Assembly (NCBI GenBank): GCA_905207425.1
Contig: CAJLLB010000018.1
Coordinates: forward strand, 1 to 23,864
Direction: 5' to 3'
Source: an uncultured Collinsella sp.
GTDB lineage: Bacteria; Actinomycetota; Coriobacteriia; Coriobacteriales; Coriobacteriaceae
Length of the DNA: 23,864 bases
Below are positions 6,931-15,364 of this stretch, in pieces; position 1 is the first letter of the stretch; each line of letters opens with the position of its first letter. The position numbers and the translations under genes are program-made. The notes beneath the pieces were generated by a model. It was not told the origin of the DNA, ran no database searches, and was given only the letters and a program-made list of their open reading frames with translations.

Positions 6931-8958
6931 ATGGAACAAAAGGCCAAGGAGGCAGCCTCGCACGCTGCGATTCCTGTGAGCATCTCGGCGATGCTCGTCA
7001 CGCTGGGCGTGGTGTACGGCGATATCGGCACCAGTCCTATGTATGTAACCAAGGCGCTCGTTGCCGGCAACGGCGGCATCGGAAGCGTGACGGAGGAGTT
7101 CGTGCTCGGCGCGCTCTCCCTTGTCGTGTGGACGGTCACGCTGCTGACGACCGTCAAGTACGTGCTGATCTCGCTGCGTGCCGACAACCACGGCGAGGGC
7201 GGCATCTTTGCCCTGTACAGCCTGGTCAAGCGTTGTGGCAAGTGGCTCATCATCCCCGCCATGCTGGGCGGCGCCGCGCTGCTCGCCGATGGTATCCTCA
7301 CGCCTGCCGTTACCGTGACTACGGCTATCGAGGGTCTGCGCACCATTCCGGCGGTCCACGCCGTGCTTGGTGACGATCAGGCCCGCGTTGTCGCCATCAC
7401 GCTTGCCATCATCATTGTGCTCTTCTTGGTGCAGCGCATCGGCACGGCCAAGATCGGCCGTGCCTTTGGCCCCATCATGACGCTGTGGTTCCTGTTCCTG
7501 GGCGGCACGGGTCTGTTCTTTGTCTTCCAGCACCCCGCCGTGCTGCTGTGCCTCAACCCGGTGCGTGGCATCGCCTTTTTGCTGAGCCCCAACAACCACG
7601 CGGGCATCATGATTCTGGGCAGCTGCTTCCTTGCCACCACCGGTGCCGAGGCGCTCTACTCCGACATGGGCCACGTCGGCCGCGGCAACATCTACGCCAC
7701 CTGGCCGTTCGTTAAGTGCTGCCTGCTGCTGTCCTACATGGGCCAGGGTGCTTGGCTTATGAACAACGCTGCCAACCCCGAGCTCATGGGCATTGCCGAC
7801 CTCAACCCGTTCTACCAGATGCTCGCCCCGGGCCTGCGTCCCTTTGCCGTCGGCCTTTCCACCGTCGCGGCCATCATTGCCTCGCAGGCGCTCATCACCG
7901 GCGCATTCTCGTTGGTGTCCGAGGCCAGTCGCCTGGACCTCATGCCGCACATGCAGGTCTTCTATCCTGCCGAGACCAAGGGCCAGCTCTATATTCCCAT
8001 GGTCAACAACGTCATGCTTGTGGGCTGCGTCATCGTGGTGCTGCTGTTCCAGAGCTCGGCGCACATGGAGGCCGCCTACGGCTTGGCGATTACCCTGACC
8101 ATGATGTGCACGACGCTGCTGCTCTTCTTCTACTTGCATGTTGATCGCGGCCTTAAGGTCGCCCCGTATGTCTTCGTTGCGTTCTTCCTCATGCTCGAGG
8201 GCTTCTTCTTTGTGAGCTCGCTTACCAAGTTCTTCCACGGTGGCTATTTCACCATTCTGATGGCCATGCTCATCATGGGCATTATGGTGTGCTGGTACAA
8301 CGGCACGGCGGTCGAGCAGCGCCAGTTTACGCTGCTGCCGCTGCGCAGCTACCTGCCGCAGCTCAAGCGCCTGCGCGACGACGACCGTTACGAGCGCATG
8401 AGCGACAACGTCGTGTACCTGACCAAGGACACCCATACCGACTACATCGACCGCGATATCGTCTATTCGATCTTGGACAAGCATCCCAAGCGCGCCCGCG
8501 CCTGGTGGTTTGTGAATGTCGAGACCATGGACGAACCGCACACCTTTGCCTATTCGGTCGAGACGTTCGGCACCGACTACGTGTTCCGCGTGCATCTGTA
8601 CCTGGGCTACAAGATCAACCAGCGCGTCAATGCCTACCTGCGTCAGGTTGTTCAGGACCTGGCTGCCACCGGCGAGTTGCCGCCGCAGACGCATGACTAC
8701 TCGGTCTACAAGGATCCGGGTAACATCGGCACGTTCAAGTTCGTCCTGATCCGTAAGCTTCTGGCGCCCGAAAGCGATGTGGAGCCCAGCGAGCGTACGG
8801 CCATCACGCTCAAGTACATCATCCGTCGCGCCGCCGGCACGCCTGCGCGTTGGTACGGCCTGGAGAACTCCAACGTGAGCTTTGAGTACGTGCCGCTGTT
8901 CACCAAGTTCAAGGCCGTGAACAAGATGCAGCGCCTGGCCCCCAATGAGCGGCCGTAG
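6931..8958 (+). CDS. kup: Kup-family low-affinity potassium transporter
   Basis: A 675-aa protein of the Kup/HAK/KT family. The family signature VYGDIGTSPMYV starts at residue 28, followed by about 12 hydrophobic helices up to roughly residue 460 and then a hydrophilic cytoplasmic C-terminal domain of about 200 residues. Conserved segments such as DNHGEGGIFALY (first-helix region) and GAEALYSDMGHVG are intact. The length is close to E. coli Kup (622 aa) with a slightly longer tail. It imports K+ with H+ across the cytoplasmic membrane. ATG 6931 follows GGGAGG (6915-6920). It leads a cluster with a small membrane protein and a KdpD/KdpE-type two-component pair, which suggests that K+ or osmotic state controls the locus. 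Confidence 0.95.
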   Translation: MEQKAKEAASHAAIPVSISAMLVTLGVVYGDIGTSPMYVTKALVAGNGGIGSVTEEFVLGALSLVVWTVTLLTTVKYVLISLRADNHGEGGIFALYSLVKRCGKWLIIPAMLGGAALLADGILTPAVTVTTAIEGLRTIPAVHAVLGDDQARVVAITLAIIIVLFLVQRIGTAKIGRAFGPIMTLWFLFLGGTGLFFVFQHPAVLLCLNPVRGIAFLLSPNNHAGIMILGSCFLATTGAEALYSDMGHVGRGNIYATWPFVKCCLLLSYMGQGAWLMNNAANPELMGIADLNPFYQMLAPGLRPFAVGLSTVAAIIASQALITGAFSLVSEASRLDLMPHMQVFYPAETKGQLYIPMVNNVMLVGCVIVVLLFQSSAHMEAAYGLAITLTMMCTTLLLFFYLHVDRGLKVAPYVFVAFFLMLEGFFFVSSLTKFFHGGYFTILMAMLIMGIMVCWYNGTAVEQRQFTLLPLRSYLPQLKRLRDDDRYERMSDNVVYLTKDTHTDYIDRDIVYSILDKHPKRARAWWFVNVETMDEPHTFAYSVETFGTDYVFRVHLYLGYKINQRVNAYLRQVVQDLAATGELPPQTHDYSVYKDPGNIGTFKFVLIRKLLAPESDVEPSERTAITLKYIIRRAAGTPARWYGLENSNVSFEYVPLFTKFKAVNKMQRLAPNERP

Positions 8959-9027
8959 TCGACGCTCGAGGTTTGTCTGCGAACGGGCGGGTTTGTATTG
9001 ACGGGGATTGAGTCCTGGGAGGAAACC

Positions 9028-9222
9028 ATGGATGCAAAGGTGCTTGACGGTTGCGATCTTGCGACCGAGCTGGTGCGTGAGGTACGCGCCGATGCCGCCG
9101 AAGATCGGTTCTTTACGAATCGGGCCAACATGGACATGGCCGACCGCGTGATTTCGATCGTGGTGACGGTGCTTGTCGCGGCGTGCGTGTGCGCACTGCT
9201 CGCGCACGTGCTGTTTGTCTAA
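9028..9222 (+). CDS. Small single-pass membrane protein between kup and the KdpD-type kinase
   Basis: A 64-aa protein with an acidic amphipathic N-terminal half (about residues 1-38) and one hydrophobic helix (about 40-62, VISIVVTVLVAACVCALLAHV) that ends at the C-terminus. GGGAGG at 9017-9022 lies 5 nt before the ATG, and the ribosome site with its following bases (GGGAGGAAACC) copies that of kup. It starts 69 nt after the kup stop in the same direction, so it is probably co-transcribed. I do not recognise the family. A one-helix protein beside a K+ transporter could be an accessory or regulatory subunit, much as KdpF is for KdpFABC, but this rests on position only. Confidence 0.7.
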   Translation: MDAKVLDGCDLATELVREVRADAAEDRFFTNRANMDMADRVISIVVTVLVAACVCALLAHVLFV

Positions 9223-9253
9223 CGACCGCAGGTTGCAAAGGCTTTACACTTGG

Positions 9254-9314
9254 AACCACCACAAGGGGAAACCACCACAAGGGTGCCTGTCCCCTTTGTG
9301 GTGGTTTTTGTTTT
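9254..9314 (+). terminator. Hairpin with U tract and duplicated left arm upstream of the sensor kinase (family B, copy 2)
   Basis: A left arm AACCACCACAAGGG occurs twice, 16 bp apart (9254-9267 and 9270-9283). One right arm CCCTTTGTGGTGGTTT (9292-9307) can pair with either, leaving a one-base bulge. The stem is followed by TTTTTGTTTTTG (to about 9314). It therefore looks like an intrinsic terminator between the small membrane gene and the kinase, where it could attenuate downstream transcription. The AAGGG...CCCTTT core places it with the palindromes at 6769-6818 and 20080-20112. Confidence 0.75.
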
Positions 9315-9335
9315 TGAGAGAGGGGCGGGACGCTG

Positions 9336-10961
9336 ATGGACGTCCGTACGGACGGCGATATTGCCGATAGTTTTTGGTGGCGGCGCACAACGCTGACGCG
9401 CCGCACTCCTCTGTATGACGCCTGCGTATCGGTGGGGCTGCTGGTCGCGGCGACGATTGTGGGCGCGCTGCTCGACCATCCGGGTCTCGCGCCGAGCATC
9501 ATGATCGTCTATGTGTTCGCCGTTCAGCTGTGCGCATTCTTTACCTGGAGTCGCCTGTATTGCTTGCTGAGCTCGGCTGCCGCCGTGGCGCTCTACAACT
9601 TTTTGTTTGTCGACCCGCGCTACTCGCTGTCGCTTATCGACCGCGGCTATCCCGGCATGTTCTTCATCATGTTCGTGGTTTCGCTTGTGTCGAGCTCGAT
9701 TGCGTTGGCCCTGCGCCGCGCCTTGGCACAGGCTGCCGCCAGCGACCGCCGCACGCATATGGTGCTCGAGACCAACCGCATGCTGCAGCGGTGCGCCGAT
9801 CAGCATCAGATTGTCCATGCCATGGCCACGCAGCTGGCGCGTCTTTCGGGCTGTCCGGTTGTGTGGTACAGCGCCGACGCCGAGGGCGATGACCTGCTGC
9901 CGCGTGCGACGTACACGGCCGTGGGCGATGCCGCCCCGGTGCACGAGCTGGCGCCGCAGATGCCGCCGCGGCTCTCGGCGTCCGCCTATGTGGGAACGCC
10001 GCTTGACGCCACGTTTGGCGGATCGGCGTTCTATGGCATCTACCTGACGGTTCGCACGGGCGACGGCTTCGTGCGCTCGGGCGACCCCGCCTCGGTGGTG
10101 GGCGTGCTGGCTATCGTTGCCGAGCCCGACGTGCTGACACATGAGGAACGGACACTTGCCGATGCCATCGTGAGCGAAGGCGAGCTGGCGCTCGATCGCG
10201 CCCGCGCCATGGAGGCCCGCGAAGAAGCGGCGGTGCTCGCCAAAAACGAACAGCTGCGCGCCAACCTGCTGCGCTCCATCTCGCACGATCTGCGCACGCC
10301 GCTTACCAGTATTTCGGGAAATGCCGACGTGCTGCTCGATCAGGGCTCGACCGGCACCGCGGTGCTCGATGCCCAGACGCGCCGCGGCCTGCTTCTATCC
10401 ATTCGCTCGGATGCGCTGTGGCTTAACGCCACCGTCGAGAATCTGCTCGCCATCACCAAACTCGAGGGTGGCGGCATGCATCTGTCGACTACGCTCGAGC
10501 TTATGGACGATATCGTCGAGGAGGCGCTGCGCCACGTAAGTCCGGCCGTGCGCGAGCACGACCTTAAGGTGGTGCCGTGCGACGAGCCGGCGCTCGTTAA
10601 CGTCGATGCGCGCCTGATGGTGCAGCTGGTGGTCAATCTGGTGAACAATGCCATCACCTATACGCCCGCAGGCTCGCATATCGTGATTTCGATTGGCGTC
10701 GACGATGGACGCGTGGCGTGCTCGGTGGCCGATGACGGCCCGGGCATTGCGCCCGAGGACCGCGAGCGAATCTTTGAGTCGTTCTACACCGCCAACCACG
10801 GTTTGGCCGACAGCCACCGTAGCGTGGGCCTGGGACTTTCGCTCTGCCGCTCCATTGCGCTGGCGCATGGCGGTAGCATAGAGGTTGCCGCGGCGGACCC
10901 GCACGGCTCGGTCTTTACGATTGAGCTTCCTGCCGCCGACGTTTCGTTTGATAAGGAGTAG
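9336..10961 (+). CDS. KdpD-type sensor histidine kinase lacking the N-terminal KdpD/USP domains
   Basis: A 541-aa kinase. Four hydrophobic helices (about 26-46, 52-70, 74-92, 107-126) make the DUF4118 membrane domain of KdpD. A GAF-like region (about 140-290) follows, then HisKA with the phospho-acceptor motif SISHDLRTPL (H317) and a HATPase with N box NLVNN (434-438), DDGPGIAPED and GLGLSLCRSIA. Full KdpD (about 890 aa) also has an N-terminal KdpD nucleotide-binding domain and a USP domain, both absent; the reading frame starts naturally at ATG 9336 behind a GAGGGGCGGG site, so this is a short form and not a truncation by mutation. It should phosphorylate the adjacent regulator in response to K+ or envelope signals. 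Its TAG is 4 nt from the regulator's GTG. Confidence 0.92.
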   Translation: MDVRTDGDIADSFWWRRTTLTRRTPLYDACVSVGLLVAATIVGALLDHPGLAPSIMIVYVFAVQLCAFFTWSRLYCLLSSAAAVALYNFLFVDPRYSLSLIDRGYPGMFFIMFVVSLVSSSIALALRRALAQAAASDRRTHMVLETNRMLQRCADQHQIVHAMATQLARLSGCPVVWYSADAEGDDLLPRATYTAVGDAAPVHELAPQMPPRLSASAYVGTPLDATFGGSAFYGIYLTVRTGDGFVRSGDPASVVGVLAIVAEPDVLTHEERTLADAIVSEGELALDRARAMEAREEAAVLAKNEQLRANLLRSISHDLRTPLTSISGNADVLLDQGSTGTAVLDAQTRRGLLLSIRSDALWLNATVENLLAITKLEGGGMHLSTTLELMDDIVEEALRHVSPAVREHDLKVVPCDEPALVNVDARLMVQLVVNLVNNAITYTPAGSHIVISIGVDDGRVACSVADDGPGIAPEDRERIFESFYTANHGLADSHRSVGLGLSLCRSIALAHGGSIEVAAADPHGSVFTIELPAADVSFDKE

Positions 10962-10965
10962 CGCC

Positions 10966-11651
10966 GTGCCGAACTCTGCCGTAAAACCGCTCATCTTGGT
11001 CGTTGAGGACGCCCCTGCCGTTCGCAATCTTATTGTTGCTGCGCTCGAGGCGCACGGCTTGCGCCATATGGCCGTGGAGACCGCCCATGCCGCCATCGCC
11101 GCCGCCTCGTCGCAGACGCCGAGCATTGTGCTGCTCGATCTGGGCCTGCCCGATATGGACGGCGTCAAGGTGGTGGAGTCGGTGCGCGCATGGTCGGGCA
11201 TGCCGATTATCGTGGTCTCGGCGCGCAGCGAGGATGCGGACAAAATCCGCGCGCTCGATGCCGGTGCTGACGACTATCTGACCAAGCCGTTTTCGGTCGA
11301 GGAGCTGCTCGCGCGTATGCGCAAACGGGCGGTGTTGCCTCCGAGGGCTCGTTCGATACCGGTGAGCTGCATATCGATTTTGATGCCGGCATCGCCACGA
11401 TGGATGGCGAGCAACTGCATCTGACGCCGATCGAGTATAAGCTCCTGTGCCTGCTGGCACACAACGCCGACAAAGTGCTGACGCACCAGTTTATCCTGCA
11501 CGAGATTTGGGGCACGGCAACTAAGAGCGACCTGGCGAGCCTGCGTGTCTTTATGGGCACGCTGCGCAAGAAGATCGAGTCCGATCCCGCGCATCCGCGC
11601 TATATTCAAACGCATGTGGGTATCGGTTACCGATTGGTCACCCAAGGCTAG
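10966..11651 (+). pseudogene. kdpE: KdpE-type response regulator, frameshifted in the linker
   Basis: GTG 10966 follows AAGGAG (10953-10958). The receiver domain is intact: acidic pair E14-D15, phospho-acceptor D58 in LLDLGLPDMDG, and K107 in LTKPFS. After about residue 119 the frame runs into foreign sequence and stops at 11424 (152 aa). The OmpR-type winged helix continues in the -1 frame from about 11328 (GGVASEGSF...HLTPIEYKLL...GIGYRLV) to the stop at 11651. Adding one G to the GGG run at 11327-11329 joins both parts into 228 aa, close to E. coli KdpE (225 aa), so a single-base deletion explains everything. It may be a sequencing error, a true recent mutation, or slippage in a G run. If real, the product could be phosphorylated but could not bind DNA. 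Confidence 0.85.
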
Positions 11652-11676
11652 ATCGCCGGCCACCATCCCACTATGA

Positions 11677-11741
11677 GTTGCGGTGAAATACGGTCTATAT
11701 TTGCCTAATTCCAGGCAAAACAGTCCGTATTCCACCGCAAC
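11677..11741. repeat. Nested palindrome between convergent kdpE and rlmKL
   Basis: Outer arms of 17 bp (11677-11693 GTTGCGGTGAAATACGG; 11725-11741) pair with one mismatch. An inner 7-bp stem TTTGCCT (11700-11706) / AGGCAAA (11713-11719) sits in the interior. It fills the gap between two convergent stop codons and has no long U tract on either strand. A bidirectional transcript-end structure is plausible. Confidence 0.75.
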
Positions 11742-11745
11742 TTTG

Positions 11746-14268
11746 TTATTTGCCTTTGGGCTTGCTGGCGTAGAACTTCTTCTTTTTAGGCTTGCCGTTG
11801 CCGGCCTGCGCGTGCGCGGGCACTGCCGCGCGAGGCTTACGGGCCTCGGGGTTGCGCAGCTCCTCGGTTCGCTCGGCAATCTCCTCGGCGCTAAAGCCGA
11901 CCTCGGCCATGGCGTCCTCAATGGGCAGGCGGCGCACGATATAGCAGTGGTGCACCTTCTGGTTACGTGCGAAGTCCTCGGGAATGGTCTGCGCCGTAAT
12001 GTCCTCCAGCACGACGCCCGCGCGCGCGAGCTTGCGCGTTTCGGGGCGGAAGCCGCGCAGGTTGCAGCTGAAGATGGCATGGCCGCCCTGCGCGAGCAGG
12101 CGAGATACGCCGGCCAAAAGCTCAACATGGTCGCGCTGGACATCCCAGGTACGGCGGCCCATCTTTGACGAGTTCGAGAACGTGGGCGGGTCGACAAAGA
12201 TCAGGTCCCAGCGGTTGCGCGTCTGGCGCTGGTCGCGAATCCAGGCAAGCACGTCGTCGCGCACAAAATGATGCTGCGGCCCCACAAAGCCGTTCTGGCG
12301 CATGTTGCGCTCGGCCCAGTCCAGATAGGTGTTGGAGAGGTCGACCGTCACGGTCTCCTCGACGCCGCCATCGGCCGCGTAGCAGGTGGCAGTGCCGGTG
12401 TAGGCGAACAGGTTGAGGAAGCGGCGCGCCTGTTTGGCGTGCTCGCGCACTAGGTTGCGGGTGACGCGGTGATCCAGGAAGATGCCCACATCCAGATAGT
12501 CGTCAAAGTTGACGGCAAAGGTGAGGCCGCCCTCTTCGATGAGCGGCAGACGACGGCGTGCGATATTGGCACGCTCGCCCGATGCGCCCTTGCCGGCGCC
12601 CTGCTTGCCGTACTGCGAGCCGCCGCGCGAACGCATGCGGGCCTTGGCGTGCACATGCTCGGCCGGAACATCCAGGATGCGCGGCGCGATGGCCAAGATG
12701 TCGAGCATACGGGCCTGGGCCAGTGCGGGGTCGATGGTCTTGGGCGCGGCGTATTCGGCGATGACGAGCCAGCGGCCCGGCGTCTGCGGGCAACCCTCGT
12801 ACAGGTCGATGGCAGCGGAGTAGTCGGGCAGGTCGGCATCGTAGACGCGGTAGCAGCTCACGCCCTCGCGCTTTGCCCACTTTCGACGCAGACGGGCGTT
12901 CTTGCGCAGGCGGTTGGCGAACTGCTCGGACTCCGGGATGAGCACGGGCAGCGGCTTGCCGTCGCCCAGGTCGAGCGTGGCGGTAGGTTCGGGCATGAGG
13001 GTGTCGGCGGCTTCGCCTTGGGCATCTGCGGTCTGCTCCTCGGCATCCGCACTGGTCGAAGCTTCAAACGCCGCGGCAGCTTGGTCGAGCGAAGGCCAGA
13101 CTTCGACGGTCGCCTCCTCGTTATTGGGCATGACGGCGATCGAGCGCTCGGGCTCGGCGTGGAGCGCGCGGGCCAGCAATCCGTCGCGGGTGAGCGCGGC
13201 GACCGGCGCCGCGGTAAGCTCGGGCGCGCGGCGCAGCTCACCGACCAGCGTCATGGCGTCGTGCATAAGCGACAGCGGCGTCTCGGTCGTATCCGCGACC
13301 ACGGCAGCACCGGCGACGGCGCCCGCGTGGTCCAGTACGGTGGCAGATTTGGCAGCGCAAAAATCGACAAAGCGCTTGTAGCCGGCACACTTGACCATGC
13401 GCTCAGCGGTCTTGCGGGCGGCGGGGTCGATGTCTACGGCCACGATGCGTGCCTGGCGCTCGCGTGCTGCCGCCTCGCGCTCGCGTGCCTCGGCAAGCAA
13501 CTGCTCCCACAGAGCGGCGTCGTGCAACTGCCAGCCCTCAAAGCCCCAGTGCTCGCGTGCGGCGCCCGGGGCGCGGTCGGTCAGAATATTCACGGCCTCC
13601 AGCAGCAGGCCGCCGCCGGCGCACGAGGCGTCGACCAGCGTGGGCAGGGCTTCGTTTTCGTAATCATCGGCCGTCAGCTCGCGCTCGCACAGCGCGGTCC
13701 AGCCGACCTGCGCCAGCACCAGGGCGGCGTAGTCGGGGCGCAGCACGTGCGCACCCTCGCCGGCGCGGGTCGCTGCGGGCGGCAGGCGTTTGAACAGCGG
13801 GTCGCCCGAAAGGTCCAGGCTGATGCTCGCGCGACGCTGGCGCAGCGAAAGCAGCAGGTGAACGTCGGGGTCGGCGGCATCGACATCGGCGCGACGGCCC
13901 GTGGTCTCGGCCAGACGGTCGCACAGCGCGTCCTTGGCGCGCAGGGCCGAGAAGCGCGTGTTGCGCAGCTGCTCGGTCACGCCGCGGGCTGTGATGGCGA
14001 TGCTGGCGCCGGGGCGGACGATGTTCTCCCAGGCGATGTCGTAAACGCTATCGTACAGCTCGTCGGCATCCTGCGCCTCAAAGCGCCCGAGTACCACGAA
14101 CACGCGGCTCGCCAGGCGCGACCACAGACAGGCGCGGTAGCCTTCTTCGAGCTCGCCCTCAAATGTAGCGCGGCCTTTCAGGCGGCGGACATGCGAAAGT
14201 CCGAGGCGTTTAAGCTCATCGGCGAGTGCGGACTCAAAGCCCTCGGGGCAGCTTGCGTAAAATTCCAT
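11746..14268 (-). CDS. rlmKL: RlmKL-type bifunctional 23S rRNA methyltransferase
   Basis: An 840-aa relative of E. coli RlmKL (702 aa), which makes m2G2445 with its first half and m7G2069 with its second. An N-terminal ferredoxin-like/THUMP region (about 1-155) begins EFYASCPEGFE. The first methyltransferase half has the RlmL landmarks DRAPG and HWGFEGWQLHD, but motif I reads DASCAGGG (from residue 213) and the catalytic NPPYGERL motif is missing, with ADTTETPL near residue 324. An Ala/Glu-rich insertion follows (about 380-430). The second half is intact: LNLFAYTGTAT (about 612-622) and FVDPPTFSNS with D693. Basic linkers and a KKKKFYASKPKGK tail may bind rRNA. GAGAGG precedes ATG 14268. I expect RlmK activity; RlmL activity is doubtful. 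Confidence 0.9.
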   Translation of the reverse strand: MEFYASCPEGFESALADELKRLGLSHVRRLKGRATFEGELEEGYRACLWSRLASRVFVVLGRFEAQDADELYDSVYDIAWENIVRPGASIAITARGVTEQLRNTRFSALRAKDALCDRLAETTGRRADVDAADPDVHLLLSLRQRRASISLDLSGDPLFKRLPPAATRAGEGAHVLRPDYAALVLAQVGWTALCERELTADDYENEALPTLVDASCAGGGLLLEAVNILTDRAPGAAREHWGFEGWQLHDAALWEQLLAEAREREAAARERQARIVAVDIDPAARKTAERMVKCAGYKRFVDFCAAKSATVLDHAGAVAGAAVVADTTETPLSLMHDAMTLVGELRRAPELTAAPVAALTRDGLLARALHAEPERSIAVMPNNEEATVEVWPSLDQAAAAFEASTSADAEEQTADAQGEAADTLMPEPTATLDLGDGKPLPVLIPESEQFANRLRKNARLRRKWAKREGVSCYRVYDADLPDYSAAIDLYEGCPQTPGRWLVIAEYAAPKTIDPALAQARMLDILAIAPRILDVPAEHVHAKARMRSRGGSQYGKQGAGKGASGERANIARRRLPLIEEGGLTFAVNFDDYLDVGIFLDHRVTRNLVREHAKQARRFLNLFAYTGTATCYAADGGVEETVTVDLSNTYLDWAERNMRQNGFVGPQHHFVRDDVLAWIRDQRQTRNRWDLIFVDPPTFSNSSKMGRRTWDVQRDHVELLAGVSRLLAQGGHAIFSCNLRGFRPETRKLARAGVVLEDITAQTIPEDFARNQKVHHCYIVRRLPIEDAMAEVGFSAEEIAERTEELRNPEARKPRAAVPAHAQAGNGKPKKKKFYASKPKGK

Positions 14269-14343
14269 GGGTGACCTCTCTGGTTGCGTCGCTCCATTAT
14301 ATGATGGATGCTTCGTTTGCCCTTATCCTCGAAAGGAACCCAT

Positions 14344-15171
14344 ATGATTGATGCGTGCCCCGATTCCGCCGTGCTCTTTTTTGACGTGGACGGCACGCTG
14401 ACGTCGTTCGATCCCGACAACATGACCGATAAGGACTTTTCGGCGGTTCGTCCCTCGCAGACGGTGGTTGAGGCGTTCCGTGCACTGCGCGATGCAGGGC
14501 ACAAGGCATTTATCTGCACGGGTCGTCCCCTGTGGCTCATCGCGGACAGCTTGCGTGCGCTCGACCCCGCGGGCATCGTTGCCATGGCAGGCGCCACGCT
14601 CGAGGTCGAGGGCCGCGTGGTGCATGAGGACTGCTTTGACGAAGACATTGTTGCGGAGCTCGCTCGCCGTATGGTCGCGGCAGGGATTGAAGCCTTTTTC
14701 GAGACCAACGTGGCTACTTTTGCCCTGGAACCCGCGGGCGTTGAGCAGTCGTCTCTGATCGGCACTTCTGTGGTGCACAGCACCGAGGAAATGCGCGTCG
14801 ACGGCCGTCTGCGCGTGGGCAAGGTAGGCATCGTCGCGAGCGACCTGGCTCGCGTAGCCAACGATGATGGCTTTATCGATCGCGAGTTTGAGCTGTGCAA
14901 CACCGGTGGTCAGAATCGCGAGCTGAGCCCCAAGGGCATCGACAAGGGCGTGGGCGTGGCGCGAGCGCTGGAATACCTGGGTCGCACCGGCAACGCGCGC
15001 ACCTTTGGCTTCGGCGATTCGGGTAACGACCTGGGCATGCTCGCTGCGGTCGAGACGGCTGTCGCCATGGGCAACGCCATGCCCGAGGTCAAGGCGGTCG
15101 CCGGCTACGTGACCGACGATGTCGCACACGACGGCACCGTCACAGCGATGCAGCATTTCGGCCTCATCTAA
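14344..15171 (+). CDS. HAD-superfamily (Cof-type, subclass IIB) phosphatase
   Basis: A 275-aa HAD hydrolase. Motif I is FFDVDGTLT with nucleophile D14 and acid D16; motif II is the ICTGRP threonine; motif III is the lysine of SPKGIDKGVGV; motif IV is GDSGND (D225, D229). The KGxx(K/L)GxGV and GDxxND pattern and the long cap between motifs II and III are typical of Cof-type enzymes, which dephosphorylate sugar phosphates or similar small molecules in the cytoplasm. GAAAGGA lies 7 nt before ATG 14344. It is divergent from rlmKL across only 75 bp, so the promoters must overlap. The substrate cannot be predicted. Confidence 0.92.
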   Translation: MIDACPDSAVLFFDVDGTLTSFDPDNMTDKDFSAVRPSQTVVEAFRALRDAGHKAFICTGRPLWLIADSLRALDPAGIVAMAGATLEVEGRVVHEDCFDEDIVAELARRMVAAGIEAFFETNVATFALEPAGVEQSSLIGTSVVHSTEEMRVDGRLRVGKVGIVASDLARVANDDGFIDREFELCNTGGQNRELSPKGIDKGVGVARALEYLGRTGNARTFGFGDSGNDLGMLAAVETAVAMGNAMPEVKAVAGYVTDDVAHDGTVTAMQHFGLI

Positions 15172-15364
15172 TGAATCCCGCGTTCTGACGTTTGCTCAAA
15201 CTGCGACTCTTTGCTTTTGCATGCTCAATCGATTTATCAATCCAAACACTGAGGTGTTTATACCGTTCGCCGAGAAGATAAAAACCCGCAGTTCACGCCT
15301 TGATAAACATAGGTAAAGTGTTTAGCAGTTTATCGGCCGTATGCTAACGAAAGGAATCAGGCAG

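Noticed and set aside
6907..9207. A 766-codon minus-strand frame opposite kup
   Set aside because: It is the mirror of the kup and small-ORF codon pattern, rich in His, Arg and Gln, with no recognisable domain.
11320..11335. Programmed -1 frameshifting in the KdpE-type gene
   Set aside because: The site AAACGGGCGG is not a canonical X XXY YYZ heptamer in the zero frame and no stimulatory hairpin is evident. A one-base deletion explains it more simply.
12469..14274. A 601-codon plus-strand frame opposite rlmKL
   Set aside because: Antisense shadow of a gene with clear methyltransferase and THUMP motifs.
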